Origin: Candidatus Rokuibacteriota bacterium
GTDB taxonomy: Bacteria; Methylomirabilota; Methylomirabilia; Rokubacteriales; CSP1-6
Direction: 5' to 3'
Assembly (NCBI GenBank): GCA_016200085.1
Contig: JACQFL010000008.1
Coordinates: forward strand, 62,001 to 126,000
Length of the DNA stretch: 64,000 bases
Part shown: positions 25,932 through 36,714 of the stretch, in pieces
Layout of the letters: the number at the start of each line of letters is the position of its first letter
Position numbering within the stretch: position 1 is the stretch's first letter
Translations under genes and position numbers: made by a program
Notes under the pieces: generated by a model
The model's database searches: none
Told to the model about the DNA's origin: nothing
The model's input: only the letters and a program-made list of their open reading frames with translations

Positions 25932-28336
25932 AGATCCTCTACGGCTGGGTCCGCGAGCTCGTCGACGTCACCCTGACGCCCGAGCAGGCCGCCGAGCGCC
26001 TGATCGGCGCGGGCACCGAGGTCGCGAGCGTGACCCGGCTGGCGCCGGCCGGACTGCGGGGCGTGGTGGTCGGCGAGATCCGCGCGATCGAGCGCGACCT
26101 CGGCGAGAGCCACGGTCACCGCCTCCTGCTCTGCCGCGTGTCCACCGGGCGCGAGGAGCTCAGCGTGGTGAGCGGCGCGCCGAACACGCGCGTCGGGGTG
26201 CGCGCCGCGTTCGCGCCGCCCGGGGCGAGCCTGCCCGGCGGCCGCGCCATCGGGATGGCGACCATCCGCGGCGCGCCGTCGCAGGGGATGCTCTGCTCCG
26301 AGCGCGAGCTGGGGCTCGGCGAGGAGCACGAGAGCGGCCTCTTCGAGCTGGAGCCGGACGCGCGGCTCGGCGCCGACCTCGTGGCGCACCTCGGCCTCGA
26401 GGACAGCGTGCTCGAGATCGAGATCACGCCCAACCGGCCCGACTGCCTCTCCATCCTCGGCATCGCCCGCGAGCTCTCGGCCCTCACCGGCGCGCCGCTC
26501 CGGGAGCCGGCGGTCGCTCTCAAGGAATCGAACGAGGCCGCCGCGGACCTGGCGCGGGCCCGGATCGACGCCCCCGACCTCTGCGCCCGCTTCACCGCGC
26601 GCGTCATCACCAACGTCACCGTGGGGCCCTCGCCGGCGTGGCTGGCGGTGCGGCTGCGCGCGGTGGGGCTGCGGCCGATCAGCAACGTGGTCGACGTGAC
26701 CAACTACGTGCTGTGGGAGCTCGGCCACCCGCTGCACGCCTTCGATCGCGACACCGTCGCCGACCACGCCATCGTCGTGCGCCGCGCGGCGCGAGGGGAG
26801 CGCTTCACCACGCTCGACGGCCAGGAGCGGACGCTCACGGAGGCGATGCTGGTGATCGCGGATCCGCGGCGGGCGATCGGGCTGGCCGGCGTCATGGGGG
26901 GCGCCAACACCGAGGTGGGCCCGCGCACGACGCGCGTGCTGCTCGAGGCGGCGTGGTTCGATCCCGCCTGCATCCGCCGCACGTCCCGCGCGCTCGGCCT
27001 GCGCACCGACGCCGCGTATCGCTTCGAGCGCGGCGCCGACGTCGAGGCGCTGCCGGTGGCCGGCGCCCGGGCGGCCCAGCTCATCGCCGACCTGGCCGGC
27101 GGCAGCGTGGCGCGCGGGCTGATCGACGTCTATCCGGCCCCGCGCCCGCGGCGCCGGGTCAGCCTGCGCATGAGCCGCGTCCGGCGCGTGCTCGGCATCG
27201 CCCCGCGGGTGGCGGAGGCGGCGCGCATCCTCGGCGGGCTCGGGCTGCCGGTGACCGAACGCGGCGAGGAGCTCGAGGTCGAGGTGCCGGGCTTCCGGCG
27301 CGACCTCGTCATCGAGGACGACCTCGTCGAGGAGGTCATCCGGGTCTGGGGCTACGACCGCATCCCGTCGACCGTGCCGGGCGGCGTCACCGGCGTGGTG
27401 AGCCAGCCGCGGACCCTGCGTCAGGAGGCCGCCCTGCGCCAGGCCCTGGCGGGCGCCGGCCTCAGCGAGATCGTCGCGACGAGCTTCACCGACCCGGTCA
27501 CGGACGAGGCGCTCGCCGGCGACGGGCCGCTCGAGCCGCTGCCCCTGTTGAATCCGCTCTCCGAGGACGCCTCGCTGATGCGGCGCCATCCCCTCGCCGG
27601 CGTGCTGGCCGCCATCGCGACGAATGCGCGCCGGCAGCAGCCCGACGTGCGGATTTTCGAGATCGGCAAGACCTACGGCCAGCACCAGGCCGACATCGTG
27701 GAGCCGCGCTGGCTCGCCGTCGCGGTGACCGGCGCGCGCGGCCCGGCCGCCTGGTATCGCGCCCCCGAGGCGGCCGACGCCTACGACGCCAAGGGACTCG
27801 CCGAGCACGCGCTCGCGGCCCTCGGCGTGACGGCCACCGAGGTCGCGACCCCCGAGCCGGCGGCGGCCTTCGAGCCCGATCTCCACGGCGTCCTGGTCAC
27901 ACCGGACGGCCGCGGGGTGGTGGAGTTCGGCGAGGTGAGCGCGACGGTGCGCGAGCGCTTCGGCATCGACGCGCCGGTGTTCGCGGCGCTCGTGGGGCTC
28001 GACGCGCTGCTCGACCACGAGCCGGCGCCCTCGCGCCACCAGCCGCTGCCGCGCTACCCGGCGGTCGCGCGCGACCTGGCGTTCCTGATCGGCGCCGGGC
28101 AGCCGGTGACGGCGGCGGAGATCGAGAGCGCGCTGCGCGCCGAGGCGGGGCCGCTGCTTCGCGACCTGACGCTCTTCGACGTCTACCGCTTTCCCGACGG
28201 CCGGCGGAGCCTCGCCTGGCGGCTCACCTTCCAGGCCGAGGACCGCACCCTCACCGACGACGAGGTCAACACCATCCAGGCCCGCGTGGCCGAGCGCGCG
28301 ACGGCGGGCTTCAGCATCGCGCTCCGGAGCCGGTGA
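25928..28336 (+). CDS. pheT: Phenylalanyl-tRNA synthetase beta subunit
   Basis: 802 residues, typical. The order is an N-terminal B1 segment (KILYGWVRELVDV), a tRNA-binding EMAP-like domain (VVVGEIRAIERD), the B3/B4 editing region (ITPNRPDCLSILGIARELSALTG), the B5 DNA-binding-like fold, the catalytic-like core (VRIFEIGKTY) and the C-terminal anticodon-binding ferredoxin fold (RYPAVARDLAFLI). It uses GTG overlapping the pheS stop, and its stop shares a base with the next ATG (TGATG). Confidence 0.96.
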
Positions 28337-28533
28337 TGAGCGACGCGGCGGCGGAGCGCCTGGGCCAGCTGGAAGCCGCGGTCCGGCGCGCCGTGGAGGC
28401 GCTGACGCGCCTGCGCGAGGACAACGAGCGCCTGCGCCGCGACGTCGCCCGGCTCACCGCCGAGCGGCAGTCGATGGTCGCGCAGATCGACGGCATCCTG
28501 AAGGACATCGCCCGGCTGGAGCTCGACGGATGA
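28336..28533 (+). CDS. Small coiled-coil protein (ZapB-like)
   Basis: 65 residues, almost entirely a predicted coiled coil (LGQLEAAVRRAVEALTRLRE, then DNERLRRDVARLTAERQSM). Size, heptads and position immediately before zapA suggest a ZapB-like cell-division accessory, though coiled-coil resemblance alone is weak evidence. The start overlaps the pheT stop and its stop overlaps the zapA start (ATGA), so the three genes are translationally coupled. Confidence 0.7.
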   Translation: MSDAAAERLGQLEAAVRRAVEALTRLREDNERLRRDVARLTAERQSMVAQIDGILKDIARLELDG

Positions 28534-28805
28534 CGGACACCCAGCGCATCGAGCTCACCGTCCTCGGCCAGAAGCTCACCATCCGGAGCGCCGAATCGCG
28601 CGAGTACCTCCAGAGCCTGGTGCGCCACCTCGAGGGCCGCGTGGCCGCGCTGCGCTCGTCCGGGGTGAAGGACCCCCAGACCGCGCTCGTCCTGGCGGCG
28701 CTCGAGATCGTCGACGATCTCTTCCGCGCCCGGGCCGCCGACGGCGACCTCGGCCAGCGCCTCGACGCCCTCCTCACCCTCCTGGACCGCGCCACCCCCC
28801 GCTGA
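28530..28805 (+). CDS. zapA: Cell division protein ZapA
   Basis: 91 residues. It cross-links and stabilises FtsZ filaments at midcell. The ZapA signature is visible: IELTVLGQKLTIRSAESREYLQ, then LEGRVAALR and ALVLAALEIVDDLF followed by a C-terminal coiled coil. The gene ends the pheS-pheT operon. The 6S RNA candidate lies just downstream, the same zapA-ssrS arrangement known from many proteobacteria. Confidence 0.92.
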   Translation: MTDTQRIELTVLGQKLTIRSAESREYLQSLVRHLEGRVAALRSSGVKDPQTALVLAALEIVDDLFRARAADGDLGQRLDALLTLLDRATPR

Positions 28806-28814
28806 GCGGGAACC

Positions 28815-28883
28815 GAGGCGCGCCCCGGCTGCGCCGGGACGGGCCGAGCGTCGGGGGGCTTGGGGGACCCGCCGAGGCCCCCC
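28815..28883 (-). repeat. Dispersed palindromic repeat family 1, copy 5
   Basis: Inverted relative to zapA. On the minus strand: GGGGGGCCTCGGCGGGTCCC, then CCCCGACGCTCGGCC and a diverged second hairpin. It lies between zapA and the 6S RNA promoter. Confidence 0.55.
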
Positions 28884-28890
28884 ATGTAAC

Positions 28891-28919
28891 TTGACGGCGG
28901 CCCCCGGGGCGGGTACACA
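28891..28919 (+). promoter_or_regulatory. Candidate sigma-70 promoter for the 6S RNA
   Basis: TTGACG (28891-28896), 17-base spacer, TACACA (28914-28919). The predicted start near 28926 coincides with the first base of the closing stem of the RNA. Confidence 0.55.
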
Positions 28920-28925
28920 GGAAGG

Positions 28926-29103
28926 GTCCCTGCGCTGCCCGTGATGTCGGCGGGAAGTTTCAACCTCGTACTCACATCGGGAGCCGCAAGCGAGGGTGGT
29001 GTGCAAGCCCCTCTTCGAAGGGGAAGCCTGAAGCCCTCCGAGCCGGCGCCCACCTGGTACATACCAGGTTCGAAACACCTCGGCACACGACAGAGGTGGG
29101 GAC
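28926..29103 (+). ncRNA. ssrS: 6S RNA candidate
   Basis: About 178 bases between zapA and rny. The ends pair: GTCCCT with GGGGAC, CTG with CAG, CGTG with CACG, and TGTCGG (28945-28950) with TCGGCA (29080-29085), giving a long interrupted closing stem. An open central region follows, and an apical hairpin (CCCCT, loop CTTCGA, AGGGG) is followed by GAAGCCT, matching the E. coli 6S apical stem and its AAGCCU. A small hairpin ACCTGG/CCAGGT sits in the 3' side of the bubble as in E. coli. 6S RNA binds the sigma-70 holoenzyme in stationary phase. Confidence 0.72.
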
Positions 29104-29104
29104 C

Positions 29105-29184
29105 GATTGAATCGGGGGCTCCGAGCGCCCCCAAGCCCCCCACGCTCGCAATCGCCCCGGGGTACCCGGGGCGCTGCTCGATTC
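29105..29184 (+). repeat. Dispersed palindromic repeat family 1, copy 6
   Basis: Directly after the 6S RNA candidate. Hairpin 1: GGGGGCTCCGAGCGCCCCC. Hairpin 2: CGCCCCGGGGTACCCGGGGCG, then CTGCTCGATTC. It could terminate the RNA. Confidence 0.6.
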
Positions 29185-29193
29185 TGCGAGCAG

Positions 29194-29257
29194 GTCCGGG
29201 CGCCCCCAGACCCCCGACGCTCGGAGCGCCCCGGGTCCCCGGGGCGCTCCTCGATTC
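29194..29257 (+). repeat. Dispersed palindromic repeat family 1, copy 7
   Basis: Tandem to copy 6. Contains CGGGCGCCCCCAGACCCCCG, then a near-perfect palindrome GGAGCGCCCCGGG/TC/CCCGGGGCGCTCC and TCGATTC. Confidence 0.6.
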
Positions 29258-29269
29258 CGGCCCTTCGTC

Positions 29270-29299
29270 TTGACTCGGCAGCCTGCCCGCCCCTATACT
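29270..29299 (+). promoter_or_regulatory. Candidate sigma-70 promoter for rny
   Basis: TTGACT (29270-29275), 18-base spacer, TATACT (29294-29299), 58 bases before the rny start. Confidence 0.6.
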
Positions 29300-29357
29300 C
29301 GTCAAATCTGACGGACACTTGCGAGCCACCAGCCCCACGGCACAGGGGATGACATAG

Positions 29358-30941
29358 ATGATGCTGGCCTTCTCCGTCCTCGACTCCATCGTGGCCGTGC
29401 TGTGCGTGCTCCTCGGCATCCTCGTCGGCCTGCTCCTCTACAAGTGGCTCAACGACCGCTTCACCGACAAGAAGCTCGGGGACGCGACCGCCCGCGCGCA
29501 GCAGATCGTCGCCGACGCCGAGCAGAAGGCCGCGGCGGCCCACAAGAGCGCCGAGCTCGAAGCCAGGGAGGCCGCCCTCAAGGCGCGCGCCGAGTTCGAC
29601 GCCGAGGTGCGCCAGCGCGAGCGCGAGATCCAGCAGATCGAGCAGCGCATCCTCGGCAAGGAAGAGCAGCTCGCGCGCAAGCTCGACGACATCGATCGCC
29701 GGCTCACCGAGCACTCCACGAAGGACCGGGCGCTGGTCGAGCGCGAGCGGGCCATCGGCGACAAGGAGAAGCGCCTGGCTTCTGCCCTCGAGGAGCATCT
29801 GCGCCGGCTCGAGATCGTCGCGGGCCTCACCGCCGAGGAGGCCCGCCGCCAGCTCCTGGCCCAGATCGAGGAGGACGCGCGCCGCGAGGCCACGCTGCTG
29901 ACGATGCGTCTCGAGGAGCAGGCCCGCGAGACCGCGCACGAAAAGGCCAAGGAAGTCCTCGCCACCACGATCCAGCGCCTGGCGCCGGACTACACCGTCG
30001 AGACCGCGGTGTCGGTGGTGGACCTGCCCTCGGACGACATGAAGGGGCGCATCATCGGGCGCGAGGGCCGCAACATCCGCGCGCTCGAGCTGCACACCGG
30101 GGTGGACCTGATCGTCGACGACACCCCCGAGGCCGTCCTGATCTCGGCCTACGACCCGTACCGGCGGGAGATCGCGCGCCGCTCGCTGCAGAAGCTGATC
30201 GCCGACGGGCGCATCCACCCCGCGCGCATCGAGGAGGTCGTGATCAAGGTCAAGCAGGAGATGGAGCAGCACCTGCGCGAGGAAGGTGAAAAGGCCTGCT
30301 TCGAGGTGGGCATCCACGGCCTGCACCCGGAGCTGGTGAAGCTGGTCGGCCGCCTGAAGTTCCGCACGTCCTACGGGCAGAACTGCCTGCAGCACAGCAA
30401 GGAAGTCGCCTGGCTGGCCGGCATGATGGCGGCGGAGATCAAGGCGGACGCCAAGCTCGCCAAGCGCATGGGGCTCCTGCACGACATCGGCAAGGCGCTC
30501 ACCCACGAGCAGGAGGGCAGCCACCCGGAGCTGTCGCTGCAGGTGCTCACCAAGTACAACGAGAGCCCCCAGGTCATCAACGCGGCGCTCTGCGGCCACG
30601 AGAACGTCGAGCCGGAGACCATCGAGGCGGTCCTCGTCGAGGCCGCCGACGGCATCTCGGCCGCGCGGCCCGGCGCCCGCCGCGACGTGCTGGAGTCGTA
30701 CATCAAGCGGCTGGCCAAGCTCGAGGAGATCGCGCTGTCGTACAAGGGCGTGGAGATGTGCTACGCGATCCAGGCCGGCCGCGAGCTGCGCGTGATGACC
30801 AAGGCGGACATCGTCTCGGACCTCGACGCCCACCAGCTGGCCAAGGACATCGCCCGGCGCATCGAGACGGAGATGCAGTACCCCGGCCACATCAAGGTGG
30901 TCATCATCCGCGAGACGCGCGCCGTCGAAGTCGCGAAGTAG
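29358..30941 (+). CDS. rny: Ribonuclease Y
   Basis: 527 residues. A single N-terminal helix (about 5-28) anchors it to the membrane, followed by a long coiled coil (about 35-200), a KH RNA-binding domain (GRIIGREGRNIRALELHTGVD) and an HD metal-dependent nuclease domain (HSKEVAWLAG, LLHDIGKALTHEQEGSH). It initiates mRNA decay. A second ATG follows directly at codon 2. The ymdB-type gene lies 9 bases downstream, an order common in Firmicutes and many other bacteria. Confidence 0.96.
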   Translation: MMLAFSVLDSIVAVLCVLLGILVGLLLYKWLNDRFTDKKLGDATARAQQIVADAEQKAAAAHKSAELEAREAALKARAEFDAEVRQREREIQQIEQRILGKEEQLARKLDDIDRRLTEHSTKDRALVERERAIGDKEKRLASALEEHLRRLEIVAGLTAEEARRQLLAQIEEDARREATLLTMRLEEQARETAHEKAKEVLATTIQRLAPDYTVETAVSVVDLPSDDMKGRIIGREGRNIRALELHTGVDLIVDDTPEAVLISAYDPYRREIARRSLQKLIADGRIHPARIEEVVIKVKQEMEQHLREEGEKACFEVGIHGLHPELVKLVGRLKFRTSYGQNCLQHSKEVAWLAGMMAAEIKADAKLAKRMGLLHDIGKALTHEQEGSHPELSLQVLTKYNESPQVINAALCGHENVEPETIEAVLVEAADGISAARPGARRDVLESYIKRLAKLEEIALSYKGVEMCYAIQAGRELRVMTKADIVSDLDAHQLAKDIARRIETEMQYPGHIKVVIIRETRAVEVAK

Positions 30942-30950
30942 GGCCGCGGC

Positions 30951-31727
30951 ATGAACATCCTGATGGTCGGCGACATCTTCGGCGAGCCGGGCCGGTCGGC
31001 GCTCCACAAGCTGCTGCCCGCGCTCAAGCGCGAGCACGCCATCGATTTCACGGTGGTCAACGTCGAGAACGCGGCCGCCGGGTTCGGCGTCACGCCGCAG
31101 ATCTGCAAGGGCTTCCTGGACCTGGGCGTGGACGTGATGACCTCGGGCAACCACATCTGGGACAAGCGCGAGATCGTCGAGTACATCGGCCGCGAGAACC
31201 TCCTGCTCCGTCCGGCCAACTTCCCGCCGGGCACCCCGGGCGCGGGCTGGATCACGGTCAAGGCCGGGCCGTACCGGATCGCGGTCCTGAACCTCATGGG
31301 GCGCGTGTTCATGACCCCGATCGACTGCCCGTTCCGCAAGGCGGACGAGGTCGTGCCCGAGCTCAAGCGCGAGACCCCGATCGTCCTCGTCGACATGCAC
31401 GCGGAGGCCACCAGCGAGTCGGTCGCCATGGGCTGGTACCTCGACGGCCGCGTCACCGCCGTGGTCGGCACGCACCGCCACGTGCAGACGGCCGACGAGC
31501 GCCTGCTGCCCCAGGGGACGGCGTACATCACCGACCTCGGGATGACGGGCCCGATCGACTCCGTCATCGGCGTCGACAAGGACATCATCCTGCAGCGCTT
31601 CCTCAACCAGATGTCCGTGCGATTCGAGCCGGCGCGGGGGCCGGCGATGCTCTGCGGCGTCGTGATCGCCGTCGACCCCGACACCGGCCGCGCCACGGAC
31701 ATCAAGCGCCTGCGCGTGCCGGCTTGA
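30951..31727 (+). CDS. ymdB: YmdB-family metallophosphoesterase
   Basis: 258 residues. It opens with MNILMVGDIFGEPGR (metal-binding Asp) and has VNVENAAAGFGVTP, TSGNHIWDKRE (Asn-His) and VGTHRHVQTADE (His), matching the dimetal 2',3'-cyclic-nucleotide phosphodiesterase YmdB family of about 260-265 residues. In Bacillus it affects biofilm versus motility programmes; the role here is inferred from the family. Its stop overlaps the TTG start of folD. Confidence 0.92.
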   Translation: MNILMVGDIFGEPGRSALHKLLPALKREHAIDFTVVNVENAAAGFGVTPQICKGFLDLGVDVMTSGNHIWDKREIVEYIGRENLLLRPANFPPGTPGAGWITVKAGPYRIAVLNLMGRVFMTPIDCPFRKADEVVPELKRETPIVLVDMHAEATSESVAMGWYLDGRVTAVVGTHRHVQTADERLLPQGTAYITDLGMTGPIDSVIGVDKDIILQRFLNQMSVRFEPARGPAMLCGVVIAVDPDTGRATDIKRLRVPA

Positions 31728-32590
31728 TCCTCGAGGGGGCGCCCGTCGCCGAGAAGGTGCTGGGCGAGGTGCGTGCCGGCGTGGCCCGCCTGCGCCAGGT
31801 GCGCGGGGTCACCCCGATGCTCGCCGTGGTGCTGCTGGGTGACGACCCGGGGTCGAAGATCTACGTGGCGAACAAGAAGACGGCGGCGGAGAGCGTCGGC
31901 ATCGCGTCGCGGGACTACGTCCACCCGGAAGGCATGAGCCAGCCCGCGCTGCTCAAGCTCCTCGGCTCGCTCAACGACGACCCGTCGATCCACGCCATCC
32001 TGCTCCAGCTGCCGCTGCCGGCCGGGCTCGACGAGGACGAGGCCATCGCCACCATCGCCCCCGAGAAGGACGCCGACGGGCTGCACCCCATGAATCTCGG
32101 CTACCTGCTGGCCGGCGCCCCGCGCGTGCTGCCGTGCACTCCCGCCGGCTGCCTGGAGATCCTCGACCACTACGGCTGCGAGCTGAAGGGCGCGGAGGCC
32201 GTGGTCGTGGGCCGCTCGCGGCTCGTGGGCAAGCCGCTCGCGCAGCTCCTCCTCGCGCGGCACGCGACCGTCACCATGTGCCACACGCGCACCCGCGACC
32301 TCGCCTTCCACACCCGCCGCGCCGACGTCCTGTGCGTCGCGGCGGGGCGCGCCGGCGTGGTGACCGGGGACATGGTCAAGGAGGGCGCGTGGGTGATCGA
32401 CGTCGGCATCAACCGCATCGCGCCCCGCAAGGTGGTGGGCGACGTGGACTTCGCCTCTGTCAGCCCGCGCGCCGGCGCCATCACGCCGGTGCCCGGCGGG
32501 GTGGGCAGGATGACGGTGGCCATGCTCCTGCGCAACACCCTCCGCGCCGCCGAGCGCCAGGTCGGGGCGTCGTCGCCTTCGAGGCCATGA
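31724..32590 (+). CDS. folD: Methylenetetrahydrofolate dehydrogenase / cyclohydrolase
   Basis: 288 residues starting at TTG within TTGA, overlapping the ymdB stop; no ATG or GTG is available near the conserved N-terminus (ILEGAPVAEKVL). It interconverts methylene-, methenyl- and formyl-tetrahydrofolate with NADP. Conserved blocks: GDDPGSKIYVANKKTAAESVGI with the catalytic Lys, LLQLPLP, PEKDADGLHP, CTPAGCLEIL, VVGRSRLVGKPLAQLL and VPGGVGRMTVAML. The stop overlaps the xseA ATG. Confidence 0.94.
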   Translation: MILEGAPVAEKVLGEVRAGVARLRQVRGVTPMLAVVLLGDDPGSKIYVANKKTAAESVGIASRDYVHPEGMSQPALLKLLGSLNDDPSIHAILLQLPLPAGLDEDEAIATIAPEKDADGLHPMNLGYLLAGAPRVLPCTPAGCLEILDHYGCELKGAEAVVVGRSRLVGKPLAQLLLARHATVTMCHTRTRDLAFHTRRADVLCVAAGRAGVVTGDMVKEGAWVIDVGINRIAPRKVVGDVDFASVSPRAGAITPVPGGVGRMTVAMLLRNTLRAAERQVGASSPSRP

Positions 32591-33942
32591 GCGATCGTAC
32601 GGTCCTCACCGTCTCGGAGCTGAGCGAGCGGCTGCGGCAGGTCGTCGAGGAGACGTTTCCCGCGGTGTGGGTCGAGGGCGAGATCAGCAACTTCAAGATC
32701 TACTCCTCCGGACACGCGTACTTCACGCTGAAGGACGCGAGCGCCCAGCTCCGCGCCGTGCTCTTCCGCACCCGCGTGCGACGGCTCCGCTTCGAGCCGG
32801 GCGACGGGCAGCACGTGCTCGCGTTCGGCAGCCTGGAGGTCTATGCCCAGCGCGGCGACTACTCGCTCGTGGTGGAGCTCCTCGAGCCGCGCGGCGTCGG
32901 CGCGCTCCAGGTCGCTTTCGAGCAGCTCAAGGCGCGGCTCCAGGACGAGGGCCTGTTCGATCCGGCGCGCAAGCGGCCGCTGCCGCGCTTCCCCCGCAAG
33001 ATCGGCATCGTCACCTCGCCCACCGGCGCGGCCATCCGCGACATGCTGCGGGTGATCGGGCGCCGCTTCGCGGGCCTGCACATCGTGCTCGCGCCCGCGA
33101 AGGTCCAGGGGGAGGGCGCGGCCGCCGAGATCGTGCACGGGATCGAGGATCTGAACCGCCTGGGGGACGTGGACGTCATCATCGTCGGGCGCGGGGGCGG
33201 CTCGCTCGAGGACCTCTGGGCGTTCAACGAGGAGAGCGTGGCGCGGGCCATCGTGGCCTCCAAGGCGCCGGTGATCAGCGCCGTCGGCCACGAGGTGGAC
33301 TTCACGATCGCCGACTTCGTCGCCGATCTCCGCGCCCCCACGCCCTCGGCGGCCGCCGAGCTGGTGGTGCGCGAGAAGCAGGCGGTGGTCGAGACCGTGA
33401 GTGAGCTGCGAGAGCGCTTGCATCGCGCGATGCGCCGGCGGCTCGAACGCCAGCGCGACCGTCTCGACGGGCTGGCGCGCCGCCGCGTGCTCACGGATCC
33501 GGCGCGCCCGCTGCGCGACCTGGCGCGCCGGGTCGACGACGCGCGGGCGCGGCTGCGGCACGCCGGCCTCGCCGCCGTCCGCCGGGCGCGGCACACCACC
33601 GACGTGGCGACAGAGCGCCTGCGCGCGGCGAGCCCGTTCGCCCGCCTGGCCGCCGGCCGCCACCGGCTCGAGCGCCTGGAGACCGCGGTGCGCGGAGGCA
33701 TGGCGCGCCACCTGACCGTGTCCCACCACCGGCTGGGCGCGGCCGTCGGGCGCCTGGGCTCGCTGTCGCCGCTCGGGGTGCTGGCCCGCGGGTACAGCCT
33801 GACCCGGACGGCGGAAGGGCTCGTCGTCAAGAGCCACCGCGACGTCAGCCCGGGAGATCCCGTGAGGGTCCTGCTCGGCGAGGGCGGCCTGGATTGCCGC
33901 GTGGAGCGGACGAGGGAGCACGATGACCGATTTCCGATTTGA
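32587..33942 (+). CDS. xseA: Exodeoxyribonuclease VII large subunit
   Basis: 451 residues. The N-terminal OB fold (TVSELSERLRQVVEETFP, VWVEGEISNFKIYSSGHAYF) binds single-stranded DNA. The catalytic domain has IGIVTSPTGAAIRDML, VIIVGRGGGSLEDLWAFNEE, VISAVGHEVDFTIADFVAD and RAPTPSAAAE. A long coiled coil and C-terminal LARGYSLTR follow. With XseB it degrades single-stranded DNA to oligonucleotides. It starts within ATGA at the folD stop and overlaps the xseB start by 20 bases. Confidence 0.95.
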   Translation: MSDRTVLTVSELSERLRQVVEETFPAVWVEGEISNFKIYSSGHAYFTLKDASAQLRAVLFRTRVRRLRFEPGDGQHVLAFGSLEVYAQRGDYSLVVELLEPRGVGALQVAFEQLKARLQDEGLFDPARKRPLPRFPRKIGIVTSPTGAAIRDMLRVIGRRFAGLHIVLAPAKVQGEGAAAEIVHGIEDLNRLGDVDVIIVGRGGGSLEDLWAFNEESVARAIVASKAPVISAVGHEVDFTIADFVADLRAPTPSAAAELVVREKQAVVETVSELRERLHRAMRRRLERQRDRLDGLARRRVLTDPARPLRDLARRVDDARARLRHAGLAAVRRARHTTDVATERLRAASPFARLAAGRHRLERLETAVRGGMARHLTVSHHRLGAAVGRLGSLSPLGVLARGYSLTRTAEGLVVKSHRDVSPGDPVRVLLGEGGLDCRVERTREHDDRFPI

Positions 33943-34158
33943 AGACTGTCTCACCCGACTCGAGCAGACCGTCACGGCGCTCGAGACCGGCAACCTGTCG
34001 CTCGAGGAGTCGCTGAAGGTCTTCGAGGAGGGCGTGGCGCTCTCGCGCCACTGCGCGAAGTACCTCGACGAGGCCGAGCGGCGCCTCGAGATCCTGGCCA
34101 AGGACGAGACGGGCGCCACCACCGCGGGGCCGCTCGGGTGGAACGCCGAGGACGAGGC

Positions 34159-34162
<4 letters not shown>
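33923..34162 (+). CDS. xseB: Exodeoxyribonuclease VII small subunit
   Basis: 79 residues, typical. RFEDCLTRLEQTVTALETGN, then LSLEESLKVFEEG is the family signature; the rest is a second helix (LDEAERRLEILAKDE). Small subunits decorate the long XseA coiled coil. It overlaps xseA and is followed by ispA through a GTGA overlap. Confidence 0.95.

Positions 34163-36714
<2,552 letters not shown>

Noticed and set aside
28926-29103. Group II intron or riboswitch as explanation of the structured zapA-rny spacer
   Set aside because: No intron-encoded protein or domain V signature; long-range pairing, apical AAGCCT and genomic context fit 6S RNA better.
29105-29257. Possible CRISPR-like tandem repeats downstream of the 6S RNA
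   Set aside because: Only two units, themselves palindromic and diverged, with no regular spacers; they belong to the dispersed repeat family.
28311-31481. A 1056-codon minus-strand open frame antisense to zapA, 6S RNA, rny and ymdB
   Set aside because: Shadow frame; the opposite strand holds recognised housekeeping genes.
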